From positions 620,001-684,000 of the forward strand of contig BSBN01001199.1 of the NCBI GenBank assembly GCA_027924645.1: a DNA stretch of 64,000 bases, in the 5' to 3' direction. The translations under genes and the position numbers were made by a program. The DNA is from Cunninghamia lanceolata. Its lineage: Eukaryota > Streptophyta > Pinopsida > Cupressales > Cupressaceae. The notes under the pieces were generated by a model. The model worked only from the letters and a program-made list of their open reading frames with translations, made no database searches and had not been told where the DNA came from. Of the stretch, positions 23,823-35,824 are shown piece after piece. The stretch's first letter is position 1; every line of letters begins with the position of its first letter.

Positions 23823-24593
23823 ATGAAACATATGATCACAGAGTACAACAAAACAAATGAGATCATGTACGTAAATGTAGAACCTGGAGTTTATCGCATT
23901 AGGTCGCAAACTGTTAAAATAGAAGAGATCCTAATGCTTGATGTTCATCATCATCATCATGATGATTATCATAAGGACATGCCAGTTACAGAAATTAATA
24001 ATAATCCAGATAATAAGAATGAAATGAATCGCTTCAGAGATTTTGAGATGCATCTATCTAATCAAATAAAATGTTGTCAATTATTAAATATACCGGCTAA
24101 TGATATTTTGATTGATGGATGGTGCAGATTACACGGCGAAGCACACTCAGAAAAGACTTGTGAAACATGTTTAGACATGATGATACTAGAGCAGACATAT
24201 AGTGAAGCATCATCATCATATTCCAAGGTGAGTGTTACATCTGATGATGATGACGATACTAATTCTTATTTGTCTTCTACAGGAACAGAAGGATCGACAG
24301 ATCAAGATGCTGAAGATCATATCCTGACTATAAAAGAGATCATGGTGTCCGATCAGACGAATGACGCGAAAAAGGAAAAGATCACTCCTGGTAGTGATTG
24401 CTTCATGGAACTAGATTATGAGTTGTTTGATGAAGAGAAAGGTAGTGACCTGACCAAGTTCGAAGAATTTCTGGTAAAAGAAATAGAGAAGATGACACGA
24501 TAGTGTAAATCTGCCCAGGAGGTTTTAATTAAAGGTTGGTGTAGGCTGCATGAGGCACCTCACTTAGAAACAACTTGCTCACTATGTTTGCAC
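23823..24593 (+). pseudogene. pol: Gypsy G linker with two extra gag-like CHHC motifs
   Basis: An acidic, low-similarity linker in the same frame as gag and protease. It contains GWCRLHGEAHSEKTCETC (24117-24170) and GWCRLHEAPHLETTCSLC (24534-24587). Both repeat the layout of the gag knuckle (Trp-Cys, His, His, Cys), with an added Cys two residues after the last. A TAG at 24501-24503 separates them. Duplicated nucleic-acid-binding modules are the natural reading; I know of no standard name for this segment. Confidence 0.6.
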
Positions 24594-25225
24594 ATTTTGA
24601 AGAAGCATGCAGTGACGGATCTTGAACATCATCCTCCTGCTGATATGGAAGAGAAAACAGACAAGCCATCAGGCTCACAAAATAAAGGAAAAAAGAAACT
24701 TGAAGATCCTGACATCCCTAAGTTAAAATGGATATCAGGCGGAGCAGCAGCCAGAGCTGCAAAGAAGAAAAAAAGTTCAAATAGATATCCTGCTGAAGAT
24801 AAAAGTCCTGCTGAGGACAAGCCTTGGATCTTAAGGTTTGATGGATCTAAATCCAAGCAAGGTGCTGGGGTAGGAATTGATCTCATTAATCCATCAAGAA
24901 AATCCTATTTAGCAGCTTACAGATTATAGTTCCCCTGCACTAATAATGTAGTAGAGTATGAAGCTCTGATTCATGGGATGCTATTTGCTCATAAGAAGAG
25001 AGTAAAGGTCCTGCATGTCTTCGGAGATTCAGAGCTAGTCGTGAGGCAAGTAAGAGGAATTTATTCTTGTAACTACCGAAAGTTGTCCAATTACAGACAT
25101 CGAGTGTGGGACCTGATTGAAGACTTTGATGCCTTTAATATCACTCACGTACCAAGAGAACAGAACTAGAGGGCAGATGCACTCGCCCAGGCTGCTAGTA
25201 CATTGGAGCCACTGTCTATATAATG
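24594..25225 (+). pseudogene. pol: Gypsy G RNase H-like domain located before RT
   Basis: After a Lys-rich linker comes an RNase H fold of the type found as the second (archaeal-like) RNase H of Tat elements: WILRFDGSKSKQGAGVG, NNVVEYEALIHG, VFGDSELVVRQ and, after a stop, RADALAQAA. The four acidic positions (Asp at 24840, Glu in VEYEAL, Asp in FGDSEL, Asp in RADAL) are all kept. Stops lie at 24927-24929 and 25167-25169, and a one-base slip near 25221 shifts the frame into RT. In the Tat elements I know of, this domain follows RT and the first RNase H; here it precedes RT. Confidence 0.8.
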
Positions 25226-26855
25226 TGACTAATCTCCAGGTATTTGATGATGATCAGTACATTCTGGATTTCATTTCAAACAGAGACATATTTGAAGCTC
25301 AGGTTATAGATGAAAATGGTATGGAAGATCATGTCTGGGAAGAAGATGAGATATAAGAGTTGCCTAGCAACAAGATCCCCAAAGGTATGATTGAATTAGA
25401 AAGAGCTTTTGATTTAGATAATATTCTTAAACACAAGGATCTGCCCAAGGCAGATGGAGGTCAATATTCACAAGTGAATATAGGACAAAAGAAAGACAAG
25501 AAGATTGTGCTGATTGGCAAAGTCTACACACCAGAAGAGTTAGAAGGAATAACTCAGGCACTTAAATATTACATACATGTAATTGCATGGACTTATGATG
25601 AGCTGAAGACATATGACACTTCTGTCATAACTCATACTATACCTCTCAAGCCAGACGCAAAACCTTTCAGACAGAAGCAGAGGCCAGTCAATGCTCTGCT
25701 TGAACCAATAATCCTTGAAGAAGTTAAAAAATTGTTAAATGCCCGGATAATATTCCCTGTAAGGCACTCCACTTGGGTGGCAAATCTTGTACCAGTCAGA
25801 AAGAAGAATGGAGACATCAGGTTATGTGTAGATTTTAGGAACCTGAACAGAGCATCAGAAAAGGATAATTATCCTTTGCCCTCCTTGGATGAAGTTCTAC
25901 AGATTGTAAATGGAGCCAAAATGATGTCCTTCCTAGATGGTTTTTCAGGATACAACCAAGTGATGGTTGACAAAATTGACAGATTGAAAACTGCCTTCAC
26001 CACAAAGTGGGGGATATTTGCATATAGACATATGCCATTTGGACTTATAAATGCTGGAGCTACATTCCAGCGAGCAATGGACATAGCTTTCAGAGGCTTA
26101 ATAGGAAAATGTATAGTCATCTACATGGATGACCTGACAGTATTCTCCAAGGAAAGAGGGAATCATGTTGCTGATCTCAGAAGTGTACTGAAGAAATGTG
26201 AAGAATATGGAATATCTTTGAATCCCAAGAAGTGCATCTTTGGAGTCACAACAGGAAAATTACTGGGCCACCTGATCACAGAAGATGGAATTATCATTGA
26301 TCCTGACAGGGTGGAGTCTATTATGAAGTTACAACTTCCAGGAAGCAAAAAGGAACTTAAGTCTTACTTTGGTAAGATAAATTTTGTGAGGAAGTTCATC
26401 ACCAGCTTTGCTGAGATTGTCAGACCACTAAATGCCATGTTGAAAAAAGATGCACAGATTGAGTGGACATCAGAAGCCAAGGCTACTTTTGAAGATATAA
26501 AGAAAGCCATTTCAGATGCTCCCGTCCTCATCAGTCCAGACTACACAAGAGATTTCTACATCTATTCATTTGCCTCAGAGCATACCTCTACAACAGTGTT
26601 AACTCAAAGAAATGAAGATAAAGAAGAGAAACCAATTGCTTTCATGAGCTGTCCTTTCAGAGATGCTGAATTGAGATATGTAGATATTGAGAGACAGGAA
26701 CTTGCATTAGTCAGAGCAGTAAAGAAATTTAGGCATTACATATTGAGAAGCAAAGTGATTGATGTGGTACCAGATGCAACAGTAGAGATGCTGCTGATGC
26801 AGAGTGAACCTGGTGAAAAATAGCCAAATGGATTATTGTATTACAAGAATATGAT
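25226..26855 (+). pseudogene. pol: Gypsy G reverse transcriptase and connection/RNase H
   Basis: It starts in the shifted frame (NVTNLQVFDDDQY), with a TAA at 25354-25356. The RT core is complete: VPVRKKNGDIRLCVDFRNLN, FLDGFSGYNQV, HMPFGLINAGATFQ, and the catalytic YMDD at 26122-26133. A gypsy RNase H follows (RDFYIYSFASEH...RYVDIERQELALVRAVKKFRHYIL); its first catalytic Asp (DAS in relatives) reads FAS, so this domain looks inactive or structural. TAG at 26821-26823 plus a one-base slip leads into the integrase frame. The retained YMDD indicates that RT decayed late. Confidence 0.9.
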
Positions 26856-28199
26856 ATGGAAATCACACCAATGAAACTGGTAAGAGGACAAGCTTTGAGC
26901 CAAATGATATCTGAGATTGATCCGAACATCATTAGTCAGCAGTATGTGATCAATGAGAAAGATAATAGAGAATGGTATTCAGACATCAGGCACATCCTGA
27001 TCACTAGAAGATGTCCATCAAGAATGCAGGCTTCACAGAGAAGAGCCTTGAAGATAAGATCCCAAAAGTATATGATGAAGGGAGGAACCTTGTTTAAGAA
27101 GAATTATGAAGGAATATACTTGAGATGCTTAGAGAAGCTAGAAGCAAATAAAGTTTTGGTAGAGCTACATGACAAGTTTGGAACGGCACACGGATCAGCA
27201 TTGGCCACAACACATGCAATCCTCAGAGTAAGATATTACTGGCCTACAATTTTTAAAGACATAGCTGATCATGTTAAATGTTGTCATGTTTGCCAGGTTG
27301 CTGCTAATAGAGAGAAATATGCTGCACAACCATTGCAGCCAGTGATGGAAGAGCGCCCATTTGCACAATGGGGCATGGACTTCATAGGACCAATCAATCC
27401 TCTGTCTTCCTCAGGCCATAGGTATGTCCTAACGATTACTGACTATTGTACTAGATGGACTGGGGCTGTCAGCAGCAAAACTTGTACTGTAGATGATGTC
27501 ATTAAATTTCTGGAGAGCAACATTGTCACCAGGTATGGAACTCCTTATGCACTAGTAAGTGATAATGGTTCTGCCTTTATTTCCACCAAATTGTCAAGTT
27601 GGGCTTTTGATCATGGGATCATACTTAAGTTCTCATCCAACTATTATCCCCAGGGGAATGGATTAGCAGAATCCACCAACAAGAATTTACTGAGTATCAT
27701 AAGAAAACTGATAGAGAAAAATCCAAGGGAATGGAACTCATTTATGAAATATGCCTTATGGGTAGACAGAACTAGAATGAAAACTGCATTAGGAAACTCA
27801 CCCTTCCAACTAGTATATGGGGTAGATCCTATCCTCCCTGTAAACTTGAAAATTCCTACTTTACAGTTTGCCCAAGAATATCTAGGCATAGATAATAAAC
27901 AGGAAGTCAGGTTGCTTCAGTTGATGCACCTGGAAGAAAAACGGAGTCAAGCGATCGACCAATTTGCAAAACATCAGGCTGTTGTCAAACGCTGGTTTGA
28001 CAAGAGAGCCAGAATTAAAGCTTTCAGGATATCTGATTTAGTCCTGATGTGGGATAAAGCCCATGAAAGGAAAGGTGACCATGGTAAGTTTGATAGATTA
28101 TGGATAGGTCCCTTTCAAATTTCTGAAATTTTAGGAGACAGCACTTATAGGCTTAAGAACCTGACAGGTGAGGATATTCCATTGCCAGTTAATGGATAA
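26856..28199 (+). pseudogene. pol: Gypsy G integrase
   Basis: A 447-codon open stretch with no internal stop. It has the HHCC zinc domain (HGSALATTH ... CCHVC) and the catalytic core with Asp175 (GMDFIGP), Asp236 (VSDNGSAF) and Glu272 (GLAESTNK), that is 35 residues between the second Asp and Glu. The C-terminal part reads LVLMWDKAHERKGDHGKFDRLWIGPFQI, a normal gypsy tail without chromodomain. It joins DNA ends of the element to the target. The frame is whole, but it has no start of its own and depends on the broken polyprotein. Confidence 0.9.
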
Positions 28200-29034
28200 T
28201 TCCTTAAACATTATTTCCAAGCCTGAGTGACTTTATGACAGTCATATGTACCATATTGTATATTTGTATAGTTGTTTGTGCAGTTTGTTTGTTGTGCTTG
28301 TTTTGTTTTGTTGGTTGGGACCTTGTTCTGGTGAGTCAGGATGATGCACTTCATCACCCTAGAAAATAATCAAGTTGTTAAGATTCAAGTGATGGGATCA
28401 CATTTAAACATAGGTTGTGATATCTTTTCATCAGGGTGCTTTTCTTGGTCAAAAATGAATCAATCACAATGAAACACCTAACAGCCTTGGGTTTGTTGAA
28501 CACACTAGTATAGGTGTTAAGTGAAAAATCTAAAGGGACTCCCTTGCTACCAATGCAATCTCCAACCTAAAGCTGCAAGTGACTATACCTTGTACAAATA
28601 AGCTGACATGATGATATCAGATATAAATATGAAAACGAAAATCAGAAAAGGAAATAAAATTAGGCCATCTAAGTAACTCTACCGGGGCTATAGACGCCTG
28701 CTGGCAGTGGGGTTCTACTTAGGGGGATTGTATAGATAACCTTGCTGGGGCTATAGACGCCTGCTGGCAGCAAGGCTCTATCCAGGTTGGCTATGAGGGA
28801 TGATCTCCAACTATGTAGTTTAACACCAGTTACTTATGTTTTCAACTTGCTTTCAAGATGAGGATAATTAATCATATGCACACACCTGATCCTTTGTCAC
28901 CATTATCACCTTGATGAAATTTTATCATTCAGAGGATCATGATGCTTGCACTTAGACAGAATTAGAATACTATAGATGAATGTGACCACATCACTTGAAT
29001 CATTGGAATTTGTTTATTCTCTTTGGTGGCAAGT
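28200..29034 (+). other. 3' untranslated region of gypsy G
   Basis: 835 bp between integrase stop and 3' LTR with no plausible gene. It contains two related hairpins (28675-28777). The last 25 bases before the LTR (TTTATTCTCTTTGGTGGCAAG and neighbours) are not a good polypurine tract. Confidence 0.7.
28675..28777 (+). repeat. Two related hairpins with a shared 20-nt loop
   Basis: Hairpin 1 pairs 28675-28684 with 28705-28714; hairpin 2 pairs 28738-28747 with 28768-28777. The loops are identical, but the stems differ. At stem positions 5 and 7 both partners change (C-G to T-A, A-T to G-C), and at position 6 T-G becomes T-A, keeping the pairing. Each stem has one mismatch. Confidence 0.65.
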
Positions 29035-30516
29035 TGTTGTGTGGTTACACAACACGCCCCATTTTGACTTGGCAAAACAGGGACCCAACTTCTTTTGGCT
29101 TGCGTTTTCGGCTTTCTAGCGGTTTGGTAAAAATCAGTCATGTGCCTCATCATGTGAAGTCAGGATGAGGTAAGTTACCATTATGAGGTCAGTTTGTCAA
29201 AATTCACATTTCATGTCTGTGACCTTATATTCTGAAAGAGCATTAAAATTCATGCAGGTTTTCCTTTTACATCACCCTGATATTCATCAGGATGTGAGAG
29301 TTATGAACAGTCAAAGTCTTGGTCAAACCTGATATTTGCAAGGGGGGGATCGTATTTTAAAACCTCAGTCATGTGTTGTCAAAGATCATCATCATATTTG
29401 AAACATCCCCTGATATATCCTGCGACTCAAATATCCGGACATCAACTTTAAGTAGTAGTAAGTCTTCCCGTCAAGCAGTCGTTTATATCGTGAGCATCAT
29501 GTTTTCAAATCAACCCGATATTTGTTAATATCATCCTAATGCGAAATATCACCTTTAACAAACATCTTGATGACATCATCCGAATACGATAAACGAAGAA
29601 ACAAACATCCTGATGACATCATCATCATATTTACATTTCGATAGGATATTTTACAAACATGATCCTATTCGCCCAATATGACGATGACGTCATGAGACAT
29701 TTCTGATACAAAGAATAAATATCATGATGACATCATCCCGATATTCCGAAAGGAAGACAAATAAGTTTGTCTCGCCATCATCATATTTTGAAACATTACC
29801 TGATAAACCGAAATATCCTCCTGATGTGCTAAAACGTAAACAAAGGGTGCTTTTGTCACCCGAATCTGGTCGCGATAGCAATTTCAATACTAGGGAGGAT
29901 GATATTGAAACTCAACCCGATATTTGTGAATATCATCCTGCCCTCATGATATCCCGTCATATAGATATCCCCCCGCTCCCTTTGCCACCATTGTCATTAA
30001 TTGCGCGCAGACGTGGTAGATGGTTCCTGCCGAACCCGGAACCCAATAAAACAGCTGGAGAAATCCTGTGTTTTCGCACGAATAATCAAAGAATATCATC
30101 TAACTTGTCAGAGTTGCCCTAAATTCACCCTAACTACGAAGTTAAAAGGTAATTCAACCGCCATTGTTACATTTACCTTGCGTTAAAATTATTTTACAGA
30201 GCCCCAGCTTCTGCATCTGCATAACGGCCATTGTTGCGCGATTGGAGCTCATAAACTGAAGGAAGAAGGTGATTATCAGCTGAATCAAGAGCATCTTAGT
30301 AATATACTGGTATAAACAAAAAGTCTGCATAACCAGGTAAGAGAATGAAACCCTCATCATGTTGTTCTTTTCTGATATGATGCTGTAGGTTTTGGTTATG
30401 TACCCATATGAGTAAGTAAGGTTAAAATTGACACAGTAGGCATAGTGAAGATAATTGCAATATGTATGCATGTGTATCCCTGTTGTGAGAAGAGATTGTG
30501 TTAATTGCAGGTACTT

Positions 30517-33500
30517 ATGGCTGAAAAATGATTAACTAAGAGCCAGGAGGAATTCAGTCGACCTATGTTCTCTTCTCAGAGGGGGGTCAGGTTCAAATAT
30601 GGGGCAATTACAGACACCAATTGGGGGAGTACAAATCTGGAAGCCTGGTCAGCCAAGCTGAATGATGGGCATGACAAGAGCCCCGTTTTGGATGCAGTTT
30701 TTGTATCAGGTATGTGGAACGCTGCTGGTTTCCCATACTCTATGGAGTCTCCGGAGCTCGTTATTGAGTGTGCCCGGAACTATAACCCTCAGACGAGGTA
30801 GGTGGTAAAGCATGGGAGAGTGTATGCAGACCTATCCATCAAGGATCTCTCTCAGACATTTGGACTGCCAATGGGTAGTAAGGTTAAGAGTGTACACTTG
30901 AAGAAGTCTGAAAGAGAATATGAGGCCAACAAGAAATCGGCCAAAAAGAATATGTATGCTTGGCAGGCTGTGAACAGCACATACAATGCAGCGGCCAAGC
31001 TTCCGGTGCACCTGTTCAAGTTTGATTTCAATGAAGAGTACCAATACATGATTGCCCTCCTGAACAGAGTGACTGGCCAACCTGATGCTGGCGAGTTCAG
31101 GGACTGGATGTATGGAATCATAATGATGTGTCTGTATTCAGACATCAAGCCACTGTGGGGCCAAATCATAAGTGATGCTCTGCATGAGCAGTTGATGAAC
31201 CTAGGAGGTTCAGAATGCACATTCTACATGACGTCTTACATTGTTTATTCTTGTGCCTATAGAGGCACTTTTGATGCCTTAGCTATAGATGGAAAACTGA
31301 CAGGCACAAATGCTGCATATATCTGGGATCATCATCCCCAGTTGCAGAGAACCAATTATATCAAGGATTACAAACTGGTCAATGATGCATTCTCTATGCA
31401 TCTGGTAAGGACCATGGAAGAAGACAGAACCAAAAGATTGAGCATGGAGGCTCAAGAGGCAGTGTATAGGCATGGGGCATGGTACATACAATTTGCCACC
31501 TTTTCCTATATCAGGGTTGAAGGTTTTGAAGGACATCCCCTGATGCTGCCAAGATATCCTATTGATGCAGTAGTGTTAATGGAATTTATCAGGCAGGGCT
31601 CCACCATAATACAGATGTATAAGGATGCCAAGAAGCTACCACCCATTTTGTTCTTAGTCAGCATTGGCAACTATATGTACCCTGACTCTGGCAGTATAAA
31701 GAAGGTGATGGTCACTCTAAACAAGATGAATCTACAGCCTTTCCCAACAACAAGACCATATGATCCTTACGGCAGGATACACAAGATTCTAGGAAAGCCT
31801 ATTCACCAGAGGCACCTAGAAGATTTTTGGGCTGACTGCGAAGATGAGGGAGAAGCCAGGAGAAGGAGGTATCAGAGGTTGACTCTGAACCAGATCAAAA
31901 CATTTGACTGCATCTCCCTCCCTCAACAGCTGAAGAATGATGATGGCAGGATAATGGCAAGTGAATATGAACAGAAAAAGATTTACAATGACACCATCTC
32001 TGCACCTGACCTCACCATGCAGGAGGACATGTCCTTAGACCCATTCCTTGCCAGAACCCTACACTTGACCCAAGCTTGGGTAGATGCACAGGTAGAGGCA
32101 CTGAAAAAGAAAGGTGTTGCCATCACGGTGGACAACAAGAAGAAGGGGCAAGACATCCCTGCAGATGAATATGATGACTTCCTACTTGAGAAGAGGAAGA
32201 CTAAGGGAGAGAGAATCCCTCCACCACAACAACCAAGCAAAAGAGCCCCAAGGGGCAAGAAGGTGGAAAAGGGACCCAAAGGGGTCATAATTGAAAGGGC
32301 AGTATTCACAGTGGAGGAGACAGCTGGATCAATATCAGAATCAGATTCTCCTCTAAAGCCCAAGAAAAGCAAGACAGCAGAGGCTAGAATCACTGAGACC
32401 CAAGAAGTGGGTCAGTCCTCGAAACAACCAGAGAAAGATATCGTCATGGAGGAAGAACCTGAAGAAGAAGAAGCTCCACTGGTAATAAGAAGAAAGAGGA
32501 GAGCTCCACAGGTGCTGGTTCCCACCACACCTAAGAAACCAAGAACCTCCATGAGAGGTGAGATAAGTCAACCCCCTGCACAATTACAAGGGGCATGTAG
32601 CGAAGTGCAGAAGGAACTCCAGCATAACGTTCCACTTCCTACCATTGTCAAGGTCAAAGATGAACTTGCTGAAGAACAACAAAAGGAAACCTCTCAGACA
32701 CAAGCGGAAGGACATGTCTCGCTGGAAGAGACAATCAACTTGTCTGATGATGAGGTTGTGCAGGATGTGTCTGCACAGAACATGGAAACACTAGCTGCTG
32801 GTATCAGCATGACTCCTCACAAGCCTCCATCCATTCAATCTATGCTTGAGGAGATGAAACAAGAAGAAGAAGAGCCAGAAAAGAGCCCAGAGCAGGTAGG
32901 TCAGGACATAGGGCTAGAAGCACTAATCACTAAGGTGACAAGTCCTGTGGTGGCGGATTTGACAGAGAAATAGGATGCAAGTCCTGAATAGCCAGTAGGA
33001 TCACCTTATAAGGGCCACCCAACAGAGGAGATAGAGATGGCAGAATCCAAAGGCCATGCTCTTGAATCAGGCCAACAAAGCACACAGGATACATCAGCAG
33101 GACCTGCTATAGTAGAGGTCCAAGAAGCAAAGGCTGATGAGAAGAAAGAAGCAATAGAGGATCCTGCTGCTAAGACACAAGAGGTAGATAGTGCAGGCAC
33201 AGAACAAATAGTGGCCGCAGAGCAGATGCCATCACCTCAGGCAGATCCTATGATATCCAAAGTGGTGGACATACCAACAGAAATAGAGAAACAAAAGGAG
33301 GATGATCAACCTCCACAAGGGGAAGAACTGGGGACAGGTGAAGTAATGATGGAGAAAGATCATGGTCATCATGATCTACATATAGATACACCGCAGGGTT
33401 CCCCACACCAAGAAGATGCTCCCCCAGAAAAGGAAATTCATCAACAAGAGGAGGCACCACAGGATCAACAGCCAGGCGAGCATCAGGAGGAAGAAAAAGA

Positions 33501-34844
33501 AAAGTCACCATCTCCACAACACTTGTTGATAGAAACGGGAGATATGGGTGAACAGCATCATGATGCCGAAAAGCATGATCAGGTACCTCCATGGTTAAAA
33601 AAGGAAATAAATGTTGAGGAGGATCTAGAAATTCAAGAATTCAACGTCTCCACCCTGTTCTCCGTGGATATCATGAAGCCCAAGAGGAAGGCCAGGATGA
33701 CATCGGCCATCAAAAGAGATCCGGCGACAGGGAGAAGAACTTCACAAATTGCTATACCTGCGGTGGAGAGAGAAAAAGTAAAATCACTGTCGATGAATTT
33801 CAGATCAGTACAGTTGATTTGGGTTTTGCTAATGAGGACCAGGAAGGTCAGGAGGGAAAGGACATCATAGACTCTCTAATTTAGAAAGTGAAAAGAGAGA
33901 AGGATAAGAATAAGCAACATAAAGAGCACATTGCTCAGTTGCATGCTTATATTAAAGGCTTAACTAATCCTGATGATACTACAAGTGAAGCTGTAGTCCC
34001 ATTGACTACCATTTCTCAGGAAGAAGTAAATAAGTTGGACCTCATGAAACATGAGGCATCCATAATAATAAAATGGATGTCATCCACATTGGATGATGTT
34101 GTTGAAATAATGAAAGCCTCTTTGAAGAGGTGGAGCATATTAAGTGACTCCAAGACCAAGGTGGATAAGTTGTAGATGCAGACCGGGAAGAGGTCTTATA
34201 AACTGGAAAAGGTCTTGAGTCTATTGGGAGAAATAAAAGGAATAAACCCACAACTGCTTATCAGTAAGCAAATATTGAATAATAATACTGCACTATTGGT
34301 GGACATCTAATACAAGGATGTACAGTTTGAATGTGGGGTCCTCAAGAGATGCAATAATAAGCTGAGGGAGATCAGCATGAAGTTGCGGGACTTAATGGGA
34401 GTTGAAGCAGAGATGCTAGAAATATTAGAAGGCAAAGTTGAAGGAAAGATAGAGAATCAGGATGAAGACTCTGACCTTAAAGCTCTGCACAGCAACTTCC
34501 AAGTGGAAACAAATGGTCCACTCATCCAATTGACAGAAGAAATAATAAATAAAGTGATGAGGATCAAGGTCAAAATGGAGAGTTACAATGAGACACTGCA
34601 GGATAGAAAGAATAAGCTGGACAACAGCAGGGATAAGTATGAAGCACACAAGCACACCATTATCAAGGCAAAGACTCAAGATGGCGGAGGAATAGATCAA
34701 GTTGTGCAGTCATATGAGCAGATCCGCAGTAGTATGCAGCCCCATATGCAACATCATCATCAGGATAGCGAAGGTTCTAAAAGCGATGCACATGATGATG
34801 ATCCGCATGAATTAGTTGAGGAGCATGATGGAGATACATCATAA
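30517..34844 (+). pseudogene. LTR-encoded long ORF of gypsy G, 3' LTR copy (broken)
   Basis: It starts at ATG 30517 but codon 5 is TGA (30529). Further stops are TAG at 30799, 32971, 32989, 33882 and 34173 and TAA at 34308; one base is missing near 33778. The longest uninterrupted part is 723 codons (30802-32973). Correcting the one deletion gives 4,329 nt, exactly the corrected length of the 5' copy. The N-terminal half is nearly the same as in the other copy. Of the SUMO-interaction-like motifs, INLSDDE is kept and VVVDLTE reads VVADLTE. Mutation after insertion explains the independent stops: no stop is shared. Confidence 0.8.
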
Positions 34845-34994
34845 AGGGGGATATAAGCATGAATAATATAGATTGTTGCCAGCTGGCAACTTGTGCCTTT
34901 TTGTGAAAATTGACAAGTCAAGGAATGATAACCGTAGATCGGTATTGATAAATCCAGATCGTAGATCTTTTGTAACGGATTCCTCACCTTATTC

Positions 34995-35001
34995 TATAAA
35001 A
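34995..35001 (+). promoter_or_regulatory. TATA box of the G 3' LTR
   Basis: TATAAAA in the same context as at 19823. Any transcript from here would run into element B's integrase remnant. Confidence 0.6.
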
Positions 35002-35824
35002 GGTGGTGGAATGCCTTGTTGTAAATATTGGAAACTTAATTGAAATTTGACTGCTGAAGTATTCAGGGCTCATTTCAGAGCTGTTGTATATGTACATGTC
35101 TTTTGCATACTTAATGAAAGAGAAGAGTATTCTGATTACAAATCATCGTAAATCTTGAGTAATCTGTGTTTGAATTCTGGATATATGCTTTGATTTGCTG
35201 CGTCCCTTGGAGTGCTCATCATGTTGCATGTATTGTTTTCATTCATTATCCTCTGAAGTTTGCATCAACTGTATCTAGCTGTGGAATGTCCTGGTTAACA
35301 TATGGTTTGATTTCTTCTCCTAATGACAGTATCAAGCATGTATGTGGATCAAAAGCTAAAGGTTCAACTTAATTAGAAGTATTTCTGTTAATTTCTTTCA
35401 ATTTCAGAGCATTTCACTATCACAATTGCAAATAACTGATAATCTTAAACTAACTATACAAAATATGCAGACATCTCATAGATAGTCGCAAATATTTAGC
35501 ATATTTGAACACTAAGCATGCACAATTGAAAATATCATGCAAAGATTGAAGCATCTTTACATCTTTTCATCAAATAGCTGCACAATTTGACTTCTCTGTA
35601 AAGGATTTCTGCAGGAACGTAATGACGATGATTAATTGTCACGTAAGGCCCCAAAATGGAAACAGCAACTCACATTAACCACTGAGTAACGTCAGTCGAT
35701 TAAGACCTAATCACCGGAGACTTGGGATCATGAATTCTTTGAATTCATCATATCTTTCAAGATGAATAAATGTTAATGTGTACTTTTATTCTATGTTTGA
35801 TTGTGACTAACATCATGACCAACA

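Larger units (their letters stand above)
13894..35824 (+). mobile_element. Element G: 21.9-kb Tat-like Ty3/gypsy element with giant ORF-bearing LTRs
   Basis: The boundaries are firm: TGTTG...CAACA ends, a perfect 5-bp duplication CTAGG, and restored copia reading across the site. The LTRs are 6,759 bp (13894-20652) and 6,790 bp (29035-35824); the internal region is 8,382 bp. Internal order is gag, protease, two CHHC motifs, RNase H-like domain, RT, connection/RNase H and integrase without chromodomain. RT, the second RNase H and the integrase style (GLAESTNKNL) point to the Tat group. Each LTR carries a pseudogene of a protein of about 1,442 residues in U3. Stops and frameshifts make it non-functional. 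Confidence 0.93.
29035..35824 (+). repeat. 3' LTR of gypsy G (6.79 kb)
   Basis: It starts TGTTGTGTGGTTACAC and ends CATGACCAACA before TSD CTAGG (35825-35829). It matches the 5' LTR end to end, including motif cluster, ORF, polypurine-like tract, palindrome and TATA box (34995-35001). It keeps the 32 bp that the 5' LTR lost. In the genomic RNA this copy's U3, including the ORF, would be transcribed as the 3' part of the message. Confidence 0.93.
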
